Below the pieces are notes generated by a model. The model was not told where the DNA came from, ran no database searches, and saw only the letters and a list, made by a program, of their open reading frames with translations. The translations under genes and the position numbers were made by a program. Below, piece after piece: positions 34,696 through 43,515 of a DNA stretch of 52,671 nucleotides. The stretch comes from Fidelibacterota bacterium (GTDB lineage Bacteria > Fidelibacterota > Marinisomatia > Marinisomatales > UBA1611), in contig PBFM01000017.1 in assembly GCA_002718655.1 (NCBI GenBank), positions 6,296 to 58,966 of the forward strand, given 5' to 3'. Each line of letters opens with the position of its first letter. Position 1 is the first letter of the stretch.

Positions 34696-37014
34696 TTACC
34701 TATTTAATTCATAATCAATTGTAATTCCCACTTGTCTTGGATCCCCATAGCTTACGAAAAGTTGGTTTGGATAATTTGGAGGAATTAGACCAAAATAAAA
34801 TCCTCTATTAGCATAAAATTGATTCATAATGTTTCTTGCCCATAATTTTAAATTAACTTTTCCTATTGATTTTGAAATAAATAAGTTCGTCAGAAAATAT
34901 GGATTCGACCTCTGATTGTGACCATCCGAGAAATAATACGCACTTTTGTAGGAGGCTGAGATACCGGAATATAAACCATTCTCATTCTGAATTTTTAACC
35001 CAATAGAAGCAGTATATTTAGGAGACATTGCTGTTTCTCTATTTCCTCCAGTGACCATAATATCATTTTGTAAATAATAATTAAATTCATCTACCCATGA
35101 ATATAAATATCCTCCTGAAAAATTAAGATTTAATTTAGGAGTTATTTTAATTTCATTTTCTAACTCTACACCTCTCAAATGACCAGAGCCAGAATTACTC
35201 ACATAATATAGGAAACTGTTTGGGTCACCTTCAAACTGCTGACTTGATATGGATATCTGCTGATTTTCTCTTATTCCTAAAAACCCAATTAGGTTAGATT
35301 TGAAATTAAATCTATTATAACGCATACCTAATTCAAATGATATTAAAGATTCTGGTCCAAACGGACGGTTTAAATCATTCAGATAAGGTTGTTGATTAAT
35401 CCCGCCAGATTTGAACCCTTTAGCGATACTAGCATTAATCATCAAGTTACTGCTCTGTTTGGAAATTAGAGCACACCGATATCCAGTTAATATGTTTTTG
35501 GTGTTAAAATTAACATTCGGCAAGGAATAGCCCTGATATCCATAAGACACTCCGTTATAATCTATTATATTATTTTCAATTCGCGCATTTAATAAAACTC
35601 TTACTTTGCTAGAAATATTTTTTTTGTACTCTGCATAACCAGAAAAAACCTTAAAATCATAATTACTTTTGGCATTTGTAGCTAATCCGCCAAAAAGGTA
35701 ACCAGCTGCTTCATCAATTTCATTTAAGTCTTTATTGTAAAACCCAAATATAAAATTTTCATTTAAAAAACGTATTTCTTGAGTAAAACAATCACGAACT
35801 CTGTTATTTTCATCAAAAAAACTATAACGCCACCCTTCAAATTCACTATCGAATCCATAGTTTTCATACCAATAAACATCATTCCCCCAATCCCCATCAT
35901 AGGCATGTACCAAATTTGAATTTGTGAATGACGTAATAGAAACAATATCAAAATCATCTGCTATATTCAATCTTAATCTTAAGGAACTTCCAGTTGTTTT
36001 TTGGCTATCCTTGCCTAACTGATCTGTGTAGGTCATATATTGCTTGTTATTATCTGGAGCCCAAGCATCATATCCATTATCAAAATTGGTATATAAAAAT
36101 GAACCCAAAACAAATATCTTATTCATATAGTGATATTTTATTTTAATTCTAGAATAAAATTCTTCACGCTTGTTTGAATTGAATGTATTTAAATAATTAT
36201 TGGTTCTAAAGCCATCAGAATAATTATAGTCACCGGCGAAACGCATTCTAAGATTTTTAACAATTGGGATATTAATAGCTGTACTAAACCTCCTATGCTT
36301 ATCTGTGCCAATACCAGATGAGATTTTCAAATCAAAACTATCGGTAGGGTCATATGATCTTATAGAGATAACTCCACCTATTGCGTTCGCACCAAAAATA
36401 GTAGATTGAGGTCCTTTATATGTTTCTATTTGCATAACATCAAATAAATTACCTAGCATCCCAATACCACTTAATTCTAAATCGTCAAAAATAAATCCAA
36501 TCGAAAAATTTGGAGGTCCTTCTCCAAAATAGTGGCTTGTTTCGCCAATGCCTCTTATTTGAAAGTATCTAGGCCTACTTGTGCCACCAGCCCAACTAAG
36601 GTTTGGCATGTTCTCCATCAGAGTCTGAAAATGATTAGCGCTTGAATTCGTGATATCATCTGAATCCAGAACAGTTATATTCCTTTCATTTTGGGAATTA
36701 GACTTCTCACTTAGACCACTCAAAACCATGACTTCATCAGTCCTAATAGACTTTGGGGTTAATCTTATATTCATATTTGGACTCGCGGGAAGAATTATAA
36801 CTCGAAATCCAATATGAGAAAATTTTAAAGGCGTTTTCCTTTTTACATTGATTGTGAACCTACCTTTATTATCTGTGGTAGTACCTATGCTATCATTTGT
36901 GATATTTACACCAGCAAGAGGTTTTCCATCATATTGATTGGAGACTGTACCTCGAATATTGTTTGCTAAAACTAATGTTTTCGTTATAAGAATAAAATAA
37001 ATATAAAATTTCAT
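34696..37014 (-). CDS. TonB-dependent outer-membrane receptor, probably for thiamine
   Basis: A 772-residue receptor: signal peptide (1-17), a carboxypeptidase-D-like beta-sandwich (about 20-93, G-T-V-S-N-Q-Y-D-G-K-P-L-A-G-V), a plug domain (about 115-235, with Q-I-R-G-I-G-E, Y-K-G-P-Q-S-T-I-F-G-A-N-A-I-G-G-V-I), then a 22-strand-type barrel ending in G-I-T-I-D-Y-E-L-N-R. It takes up a ligand using TonB energy. The substrate is inferred from the TPP riboswitch directly ahead of the start: comparable riboswitch-linked receptors in Bacteroidota (OMthi) import thiamine. The start ATG (37014) has its AGGGAG Shine-Dalgarno inside the riboswitch 3' end. No inner-membrane PnuT-type partner or thi biosynthesis gene is nearby. 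Confidence 0.85.
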   Translation of the reverse strand: MKFYIYFILITKTLVLANNIRGTVSNQYDGKPLAGVNITNDSIGTTTDNKGRFTINVKRKTPLKFSHIGFRVIILPASPNMNIRLTPKSIRTDEVMVLSGLSEKSNSQNERNITVLDSDDITNSSANHFQTLMENMPNLSWAGGTSRPRYFQIRGIGETSHYFGEGPPNFSIGFIFDDLELSGIGMLGNLFDVMQIETYKGPQSTIFGANAIGGVISIRSYDPTDSFDLKISSGIGTDKHRRFSTAINIPIVKNLRMRFAGDYNYSDGFRTNNYLNTFNSNKREEFYSRIKIKYHYMNKIFVLGSFLYTNFDNGYDAWAPDNNKQYMTYTDQLGKDSQKTTGSSLRLRLNIADDFDIVSITSFTNSNLVHAYDGDWGNDVYWYENYGFDSEFEGWRYSFFDENNRVRDCFTQEIRFLNENFIFGFYNKDLNEIDEAAGYLFGGLATNAKSNYDFKVFSGYAEYKKNISSKVRVLLNARIENNIIDYNGVSYGYQGYSLPNVNFNTKNILTGYRCALISKQSSNLMINASIAKGFKSGGINQQPYLNDLNRPFGPESLISFELGMRYNRFNFKSNLIGFLGIRENQQISISSQQFEGDPNSFLYYVSNSGSGHLRGVELENEIKITPKLNLNFSGGYLYSWVDEFNYYLQNDIMVTGGNRETAMSPKYTASIGLKIQNENGLYSGISASYKSAYYFSDGHNQRSNPYFLTNLFISKSIGKVNLKLWARNIMNQFYANRGFYFGLIPPNYPNQLFVSYGDPRQVGITIDYELNR

Positions 37015-37017
37015 ATG

Positions 37018-37096
37018 GCTCCCTACGCTGGCATTATCCAGATCAGGTCAATGGGTTTATTCTCAGCTATTTAAAATTTTATAGCACCCCTGACTA
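37018..37096 (-). promoter_or_regulatory. TPP riboswitch (THI element)
   Basis: Read on the minus strand, the conserved blocks appear in order: TCAGGGGTGC (37093-37084), CTGAGA (37066-37061), ACCC, and ACCTGATCTGG-ATAATGCCAGCG-TAGGGA up to about 37020. These are the thiamine-pyrophosphate aptamer consensus. The aptamer ends four bases before the TonB receptor ATG, and its last bases (TAGGGAG) include the ribosome binding site. Ligand binding should therefore block translation initiation; there is no room for a separate terminator. The remaining ~100 bases to the divergent OPT gene hold the unseen promoters. Confidence 0.95.
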
Positions 37097-37196
37097 TCAA
37101 AAATTAAATTAAATAAAAATATAATTACTAATGGTTTATATTATTTTAAAAGGTTATTAATTACTACATTTATTATGTCATTTAAAAGGAGAGGAA

Positions 37197-39062
37197 ATGT
37201 CTAAACCATTGCCAGAGATTACAATAAAAGCACTATTCTTAGGAATTTTACTTTCAATTGTTCTTGCTTCAGCTAATGCATATCTAGGACTTTTTGCAGG
37301 GATGACGGTATCAGCCTCAATACCAGCAGCTGTTATTTCTATGGGCGTTCTTTCATTATTTAGAAAAAAAAACATACTGGAGAACAACCTTGTTCAAACC
37401 GCTGCATCTGCGGGAGAATCCTTAGCTGCAGGTGTTATTTTTACTATTCCAGCAATGGTTCTTTTGGGAGTTTGGAAAAATTTTGATTATATAGAAGTCG
37501 CAAAAATAGCGTCAATTGGAGGAATCATTGGAGTGCTTTTTACAATTCCACTAAGACGTGCTCTGATAATTAAAGCAAAGCTTCAATATCCTGAAGGTAT
37601 TGCAACTGCAGCAATTTTAAAGGCAGGACACAACGAAACAAATAAAAAAAATAAGGGGTTATTAACCATTCTTTACTCTGCAATAGTTGGAGGTGTGATG
37701 AAGCTGTGCCAGCAAGGTTTTTCTTTGTGGAATAGCTCAATTGAAGGTGCAATTGTAATTCGTGGCTCAATATTTGGAATTGGAACTGACCTATCGCCTG
37801 CTCTTATTTCTGTTGGTTACATCGTTGGGAGAAATATTGGAATATTAGTAGTATCTGGAGGGTTAATTTCATGGTTTCTTGCAATCCCTATCTATTCAGC
37901 AATTTATGGATTTGAAGGATCTCCAATGGATGCAGCCTGGAATATTTGGAAATCTAAAATTAGATATTTAGGTGTAGGTGCAATGGTTGTTGGAGGTGTT
38001 TGGTCTTTGACTAAACTGATAAAGCCATTGATTGAAGGACTAAGAGCAAGTTTTCAAGCACTAAATAAAATAAATAGCATTAGTAACATACCAATTGAAG
38101 AAAAAGATTTTCCTATTAATTATGTTGGTTTAGCTCTTGGTTTACTTTTAATACCTATATATCTCATTTATTTTGAAATTGTTAATAATGTAACAGTAGC
38201 AATAATTCTATCATTTGTTATGATGATTTTTGGTTTTCTTTTCTCGGCAGTTGCTGCTTACATGGCAGGTATAGTTGGTTCGTCTAATAACCCTATTTCT
38301 GGTGTTACAATAGCGACAATCCTTTTTTCATCGTTATTATTACTTTTGCTCCTTGGCGATAATTCAAATTCAGGCGCCCCTGCAGCAATAATGATAGGAG
38401 CAGTGGTATGTTGTGCAGCAGCAATTGGCGGTGATAATCTTCAAGATTTAAAAACAGGATATATTTTAGGTGCTACGCCCTGGAAACAGCAAGTAATGCA
38501 AATAATTGGTACACTAAGTTCAGCAATTATCCTTGGCTTAGTACTTGATATATTGCACACTGCATATGTTATTGGCTCTCCCACACTTTCTGCACCTCAG
38601 GCGACTCTAATGAAATCAGTAGCTGATGGCGTTTTTAATGGAGGTCTTCCTTGGGATATGGTCGGATTTGGAGCAATAATCGGTATCCTTATAATTTTTA
38701 TTGATAATAGACAAGAAAAATTAGGCTCCGAATTTCGGGTCCCCGTACTGGCTGTTGCAGTTGGAATATATTTGCCAGTTGAATTGACAGTGCCAATTTT
38801 CATTGGGGGTTTAATTTCGCACATGGGTAATATCTCAGGTGCCTCTGATGAAATGAAAAAAAGTGGTCTATTAATATCTTCTGGACTGATTACTGGCGAA
38901 GCATTAGTAGGAATTATTGTAGCGATACCTATTTTTATAACTGGAATCAAGGACTGGTGGCCTAAATTGAATGATCACAATATAATTGGTATTTTATTTT
39001 TCTTAACTATTATAATATGGCTTTATAAAACAGTTACCGTGCCAATAAATCAGAAAAATTAA
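37197..39062 (+). CDS. OPT superfamily oligopeptide transporter
   Basis: A 621-residue inner-membrane protein with about 14-16 hydrophobic helices. It starts P-L-P-E-I-T-I-K-A-L-F-L-G, followed by A-N-A-Y-L-G-L-F-A-G-M-T-V-S-A-S-I-P-A-A-V, the OPT N-terminal signature, and carries N-N-P-I-S-G-V-T near residue 365 and G-G-D-N-L-Q-D-L-K-T-G-Y near 410. OPT members import peptides or metal chelates; the bacterial group of this length has unproven substrates. The start has a strong Shine-Dalgarno (AAGGAG, 37186-37191). It is 4 bases before the adenosine deaminase gene, a likely two-gene operon. It is divergent from the TPP-controlled receptor. Confidence 0.9.
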   Translation: MSKPLPEITIKALFLGILLSIVLASANAYLGLFAGMTVSASIPAAVISMGVLSLFRKKNILENNLVQTAASAGESLAAGVIFTIPAMVLLGVWKNFDYIEVAKIASIGGIIGVLFTIPLRRALIIKAKLQYPEGIATAAILKAGHNETNKKNKGLLTILYSAIVGGVMKLCQQGFSLWNSSIEGAIVIRGSIFGIGTDLSPALISVGYIVGRNIGILVVSGGLISWFLAIPIYSAIYGFEGSPMDAAWNIWKSKIRYLGVGAMVVGGVWSLTKLIKPLIEGLRASFQALNKINSISNIPIEEKDFPINYVGLALGLLLIPIYLIYFEIVNNVTVAIILSFVMMIFGFLFSAVAAYMAGIVGSSNNPISGVTIATILFSSLLLLLLLGDNSNSGAPAAIMIGAVVCCAAAIGGDNLQDLKTGYILGATPWKQQVMQIIGTLSSAIILGLVLDILHTAYVIGSPTLSAPQATLMKSVADGVFNGGLPWDMVGFGAIIGILIIFIDNRQEKLGSEFRVPVLAVAVGIYLPVELTVPIFIGGLISHMGNISGASDEMKKSGLLISSGLITGEALVGIIVAIPIFITGIKDWWPKLNDHNIIGILFFLTIIIWLYKTVTVPINQKN

Positions 39063-39066
39063 TTAT

Positions 39067-40122
39067 ATGAGTTTGATAACAATTAATCAAATAATTAAGC
39101 TACCAAAAGTTGAACTCCATTGCCATCTTGATGGAAGTCTACGAGTTGAATCAATTATTGACCAAGCCAAATTGGACAAATTAGGACTGCAATTTGATGA
39201 TCATGAATCACTTAGCAATTATTTCAAATTTAAAAAAAAAAGTAATCTTAAGCAGTATTTAAAAAAGTTTGAGCTTACGTTAATTGTTATGCAAACGCCA
39301 GAATCACTTATACGATATTCTTATGAATTAATTGAGGATGTTAATAAAGAAAATGTAATATATATTGAAGTTCGCTTTTCACCAATTCTTCATTTAAAAA
39401 ATGGGATGAATTTAGAAATCGCTCTAGAATCAGTAATCAAAGGTTTAAAAAAAGGAGAAAAGGATTTTGGAGTTAAATCTGGAATTATAATTTGTGGTAT
39501 TAGACATATATCGCCAGAAGCATCATTGAAACTAGCTGAATTAGCAGTAAAGTATAAAGATTGTGGAGTAGTTGGCTTTGATTTAGCAGGTATAGAAGAA
39601 AATTTTCCAGCAAAGGAGCACCGAAAAGCTTTTTATTTAATAAGAAATAATAATCTTAATGCAACTATTCATGCTGGAGAAGCCTATGGACCCTCTTCCA
39701 TACATCAAGCAATCCACCAATGTGGTGCAAATCGAATAGGACACGGCACTAGATTAATTGAAAATCAAGATTTAATGCATTATGTAAATGATCACAGAAT
39801 AGCATTAGAAATATGCTTAACATCGAATTGGCAAACTAGTAGCATTAAATCCCTCGCATCGCACCCATTAAAATTCTATTATGAAAATGGACTAAGAGTG
39901 ACATTAAATACTGATAACAGACTCATATCAAATACATCACTTGCAAGGGAATTTATGCTAGCACATACAAATTTTGGGTTTGATTTAGATGATTTCAAAA
40001 AAATTACCATATATTCTATAAAAAGTGCTTTTATGAATTATGATAATCGATTACAAATGATTAAGGAAATTATTAATAAGTTTGAAAAAAATAGTTTGAA
40101 AAATTTTTCCACAAAAACTTAA
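39067..40122 (+). CDS. add: Adenosine deaminase
   Basis: The enzyme deaminates adenosine (and deoxyadenosine) to inosine. Zinc ligands and catalytic residues are visible: H18-C-H20 in E-L-H-C-H-L-D-G-S, H-A-G-E near 205, R-I-G-H-G-T-R near 226, and N-T-D-N-R near 290 carrying the catalytic Asp. At 351 residues it has family length. T-D-N rather than T-D-D is common in bacterial members. No Shine-Dalgarno is evident; the gap from the OPT stop is 4 bases. The stop meets the convergent PorZ-like stop in a hairpin at 40115-40131. Confidence 0.92.
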   Translation: MSLITINQIIKLPKVELHCHLDGSLRVESIIDQAKLDKLGLQFDDHESLSNYFKFKKKSNLKQYLKKFELTLIVMQTPESLIRYSYELIEDVNKENVIYIEVRFSPILHLKNGMNLEIALESVIKGLKKGEKDFGVKSGIIICGIRHISPEASLKLAELAVKYKDCGVVGFDLAGIEENFPAKEHRKAFYLIRNNNLNATIHAGEAYGPSSIHQAIHQCGANRIGHGTRLIENQDLMHYVNDHRIALEICLTSNWQTSSIKSLASHPLKFYYENGLRVTLNTDNRLISNTSLAREFMLAHTNFGFDLDDFKKITIYSIKSAFMNYDNRLQMIKEIINKFEKNSLKNFSTKT

Positions 40123-40131
40123 TCTAAGTTT
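40115..40131. terminator. Hairpin at the convergent adenosine deaminase / PorZ-like stops
   Basis: AAACTTA (40115-40121), a 3-base loop, and TAAGTTT (40125-40131) form a perfect 7-base stem that spans the adenosine deaminase stop codon and touches the PorZ-like stop. It could work in both directions. No long U-tract follows on either strand, so it is a weak terminator call. Confidence 0.3.
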
Positions 40132-42490
40132 AACGGCTTATTACTGTAATTTTATTTTCTTGATGTAGATTATCCCCGTTATAGATTAATATTAGGTAAA
40201 CTCCAGATGAAACATAATCTCCTTTTTCATCTTTTCCATCCCAGAGAAGTTGATCCCCATCATTGTTTAATCCAGAGGAATAAATGTGCCGTACAACTTT
40301 ACCATCCAATGTTGTAATGATTGCTGATGTCAAATAAATCAGTCCATCAATAATCATAGGTTTTTCTGATGGCAAAAAGAAAGGACTTGGGAAGATTTTT
40401 ACATCATTAAAATCTAATTTTGGTTTTCCGAACGGAATTCTAAGAACATTAATTCCTTTACTAGTAGCTATATAGGCGAGATTTCTATTTTCATCAAAAT
40501 CAATATCCCTTACCTCATCGGATAACAGTGGACTATTATGCATTCTAAATCCATTAATATCTGGCCAATAAGATGTATTTTGTAAAAGGACGTGTACCCC
40601 TTGCGATGGAGAGTGCGTCCATATATTGCCATTGGGATCTATTGAAATACCTGCACCAGTTCCAAAAGATATATTAGGAAAATATGGATACAAATTTTCA
40701 CCAACAATAGCATTAGGATTATTATTTAAATCATAGTAGTTAAGTCCTGATGGAGTAAGATAGTACAACCGACTATTCATTCCCATTTCTAGGGACCAAA
40801 CTGTACCAGAATACTGAATTATGTTCCAAAAAAAATTTGTGGGATTATACGGAAAACCTTCATATGCGAGGTATGAAATGCCTCCATTTGGATAAATACC
40901 TAGGTTTGCTTCCTCAGCTTGGAATGATGAAACCCATACTCTTCCCCAATCATCAAAAGTTATCGATGATGGAGATTGACTAATTCTTGTTGATGTTTCA
41001 TTTGAGCCATAATGTTTCCAAATGCCATCTAATGACCTTACGTGAATTGGGTTATTTCCATTAATGCAATATGGATTTGCAATCCATAAATTACCTTGTT
41101 TATCAAATTCTATATCAAGTGTGACTTGGTAAGGTATCGAATTTCCTGAAGAGGTATGATAACTAAGAAATGTAGTGTCAATAGCAGTAATATTGCTGGG
41201 GTCATCAACATCTATAACAAGTACACCACCGCTCCATCTTGGTGGGTTACTAGAATAAACACGTGAACCACGAATCGCACAATATAATAACCCATCTGGT
41301 CCTTGTTCCATATCTGCGATATATTCACCAAAATCAAATGCTACTGTATCAGCAATAAAGAAATTATAGTTATTTTGATTATTTAATGATATTGAACCAT
41401 TAACTTTTATCTCTAATATATTCCGCCACCCGTAACCATCATAAATAGATATTCCATTGCCACTTCCTCCAACTAAACGTCCATCATTCAAAACGGTTAT
41501 TGAAGAGAAATTTCCTGTTGCAGGTGTATTTGGAATTAGTCTCTGGGTAAAAATTTCTTGATTTGAATTAAAATTTATAAACAAGTAACCATTTGATAGT
41601 CCAGCTATTATTCCATCAGATGTTTGATTAAAGCTCGATGCAATCAAACCTTCATGTATTAAAAAATCATTAGTGTTTTTTTTTAAAAAAATTTTTTCTT
41701 CATCAGCAAACCAAATTTCCTCTGAATTTATATAAATATCATCTGGATTAATTAATTCAAATGAAAAGTCAAGTTCATCTAAGACTTCACTTGAAATATC
41801 AAATGTATAAATTTTATTTTGTTTTGAGAAAATCAATTTTCCGTTATCTAACACGATTGAGTTTATACTGCCACTTATTTCTGGAATTAAAACTTCCCAG
41901 TTATTTGGATCTTTCATATTGCTAGATATTTTAGCTGAATATAGCCCATTAGTCATACCAGCATAAATAATAGAATCATTAGCAGTAAAACAATTAATTA
42001 ATCCTCCATTCTCTGGATAGTTAACATAAGATTCTCTGTATTCCCAATTTTTATTATAAACAAATTTCATTAAACCAAAATCTTGGCCATCTTTAAACAG
42101 GACCCAACACTTTTTATCATCTAACTTAATGTCTTTTATTAAGTTCATTCCAAAATCGAATATTTCAATTGACTTTTGACTTGCAGGGTCATAAACCTGT
42201 ATAAATCCATTAGGTGAATTACCTCCAATCCAGATATGAGATTTAAAGTCAACAGCAATAGCATTTATGTCTACTCCTTCTAACTGATCTACTTTTGTAA
42301 AAACAGAATAGTTGTTGTCATTTATGTGAAATAAACCTCCACCTGTAGCCGCATATAGATGTCCATCAATGTTAACTATATCTCTTACTTCTAACACTGA
42401 AGTTAAAGCTCCCCATTGTCCAATTCTATTTTGACCAGTAAGAAATGTTAGAGAAAGAATAATTATTATTTTTAAATTTGAGTTATACAA
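40130..42490 (-). CDS. PorZ-like two-propeller secreted protein
   Basis: A 786-residue secreted protein. After the signal sequence (about 4-19) come repeated beta-propeller blades of the two-component-regulator-propeller type (W-I-G-G, W-I-A-N, W-V-S-S, L-Y-A-A-T-G-G-G-L), covering about 25-690 in two groups, then a C-terminal FlgD/T9SS-like Ig domain (about 700-786) with V-K-I-F-P-S-P-F, L-L-W-D-G-K-D and S-S-G-V-Y-L-I-L. The N-terminal blade (I-D-G-H-L-Y-A-A-T-G-G-G-L-F) and the tail ending in K-I-T-V-I resemble PorZ, the type IX attachment-complex partner of PorU. Alternatively it is an ordinary type IX cargo. The frame has no ATG: TTG at 42490 is the only usable start before the signal peptide. 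Confidence 0.65.
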   Translation of the reverse strand: MYNSNLKIIIILSLTFLTGQNRIGQWGALTSVLEVRDIVNIDGHLYAATGGGLFHINDNNYSVFTKVDQLEGVDINAIAVDFKSHIWIGGNSPNGFIQVYDPASQKSIEIFDFGMNLIKDIKLDDKKCWVLFKDGQDFGLMKFVYNKNWEYRESYVNYPENGGLINCFTANDSIIYAGMTNGLYSAKISSNMKDPNNWEVLIPEISGSINSIVLDNGKLIFSKQNKIYTFDISSEVLDELDFSFELINPDDIYINSEEIWFADEEKIFLKKNTNDFLIHEGLIASSFNQTSDGIIAGLSNGYLFINFNSNQEIFTQRLIPNTPATGNFSSITVLNDGRLVGGSGNGISIYDGYGWRNILEIKVNGSISLNNQNNYNFFIADTVAFDFGEYIADMEQGPDGLLYCAIRGSRVYSSNPPRWSGGVLVIDVDDPSNITAIDTTFLSYHTSSGNSIPYQVTLDIEFDKQGNLWIANPYCINGNNPIHVRSLDGIWKHYGSNETSTRISQSPSSITFDDWGRVWVSSFQAEEANLGIYPNGGISYLAYEGFPYNPTNFFWNIIQYSGTVWSLEMGMNSRLYYLTPSGLNYYDLNNNPNAIVGENLYPYFPNISFGTGAGISIDPNGNIWTHSPSQGVHVLLQNTSYWPDINGFRMHNSPLLSDEVRDIDFDENRNLAYIATSKGINVLRIPFGKPKLDFNDVKIFPSPFFLPSEKPMIIDGLIYLTSAIITTLDGKVVRHIYSSGLNNDGDQLLWDGKDEKGDYVSSGVYLILIYNGDNLHQENKITVISR

Positions 42491-42592
42491 AACAATGTAT
42501 TAAGAATTAAATTTATTTTAAACCTTTCCATCAATAAATTTAACAAAACCTTTCTCTTTTGTCTTAAAATTATTCAATGCAATTTTATTACT

Positions 42593-42991
42593 ATGAAAAG
42601 ATATGTGATTATACTATTTATTTTTACGGTCATATGGGGCCAAAAAAAAATCCCTTTTTCTATAGACGTACGTCCAAGAATAATAGATAATGCAAAAATT
42701 TTAGTCAATGTGCAGGTAACCAATAATGTAGAACGTCCTGTTGACTATTTGGAGGGTTTTATAACGGAATATTCGGAAGATAACTCATTTCTTGGCGAGC
42801 AACGAATGGTTTTAGTATATCATTATGAGCCTGCTTTACAAACTGGTTTTTCAACAACAAAAACCACATCTTATAATATTGAATCAAAAAATATTTCATC
42901 ATTTACTTTTAATATCTCTAAAGTAAAATTTTCTGGAGAGAACCGAGTTTTTGCATGGCATCCAAAATCAGGGTTCATTCGAATTGATTAG
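42593..42991 (+). CDS. Small secreted protein, function unknown
   Basis: A 132-residue protein with a signal peptide (1-16, cleavage after W-G-Q) and a beta-rich mature part containing V-Q-V-T-N-N-V-E-R-P-V-D-Y-L-E-G and regular hydrophobic alternation, suggesting an immunoglobulin-like or similar sandwich fold. I do not recognise the family. It stands alone on the plus strand, divergent from the PorZ-like gene (102-base gap without a clear promoter or Shine-Dalgarno) and overlapping the next gene's stop by 4 bases, tail to tail. Confidence 0.7.
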   Translation: MKRYVIILFIFTVIWGQKKIPFSIDVRPRIIDNAKILVNVQVTNNVERPVDYLEGFITEYSEDNSFLGEQRMVLVYHYEPALQTGFSTTKTTSYNIESKNISSFTFNISKVKFSGENRVFAWHPKSGFIRID

Positions 42992-43515
42992 TTTATTTTT
43001 TTTTGATGTCTAATTAATTTTTCTTCTAATAGCTTACTGTAGTTTAATGTATCCAAATCTAAAATAAGATCATTTATCCACCTTCTGGTGGATTCTATAT
43101 AAATTTCTATACTTTGTATTGGAAGTCTTTCTGCATACATATTTGCTATAATTATTGCTGAAGGCATAGGTACATAATTATTCAAGGGGTCGTTATAAAA
43201 GAAATCTATATTCTTAATTAATTCTCTGGTCGATAAATAATCAACAGTTTCACTGAAAACATTATCTGCTAGAATTTGATCTTCATTCCACACTTTTAGA
43301 TATGAAAACAGTCTACCATCAAGTAATCCATTTAAATATGCCATCTTTACCCGGATTGTAGATTCTAAATCATAGTCCATCATCTTGGGAATATTATTCC
43401 AATCGCGCCCATCCCAAAATAATTTATTCTCCTTTGCACTTATATTAAATGTTAATTGAAAAGTAAAAACCACAAATAATATTTTGTACGTATTTTTGCT
43501 ACAATAATTATTCAT
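42988..43515 (-). CDS. Secreted or membrane-anchored protein, function unknown
   Basis: A 175-residue protein with an N-terminal hydrophobic segment (about 10-27) followed by a soluble, helical-looking part with F-W-D-G-R-D-W-N near 34, L-N-G-L-L-D-G-R near 63, and Y-A-E-R-L-P near 130. No known domain was recognised. It overlaps the aldehyde dehydrogenase start region by 8 bases (same strand, downstream of it), so it may be co-transcribed with that gene. Confidence 0.7.
   Translation of the reverse strand: MNNYCSKNTYKILFVVFTFQLTFNISAKENKLFWDGRDWNNIPKMMDYDLESTIRVKMAYLNGLLDGRLFSYLKVWNEDQILADNVFSETVDYLSTRELIKNIDFFYNDPLNNYVPMPSAIIIANMYAERLPIQSIEIYIESTRRWINDLILDLDTLNYSKLLEEKLIRHQKKIN

Noticed and set aside
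39067-40122. Loss of the second Asp in the adenosine deaminase T-D-D motif
   Set aside because: T-D-N is the common form in many bacterial adenosine deaminases, and the catalytic Asp and zinc ligands are intact.
42491-42592. Divergent promoters between the PorZ-like gene and the small secreted protein
   Set aside because: TTGTCT followed after 17 bases by ATTTTA is the best pair on the plus strand, but the -10 is poor and lies too close to the ATG to support a call.
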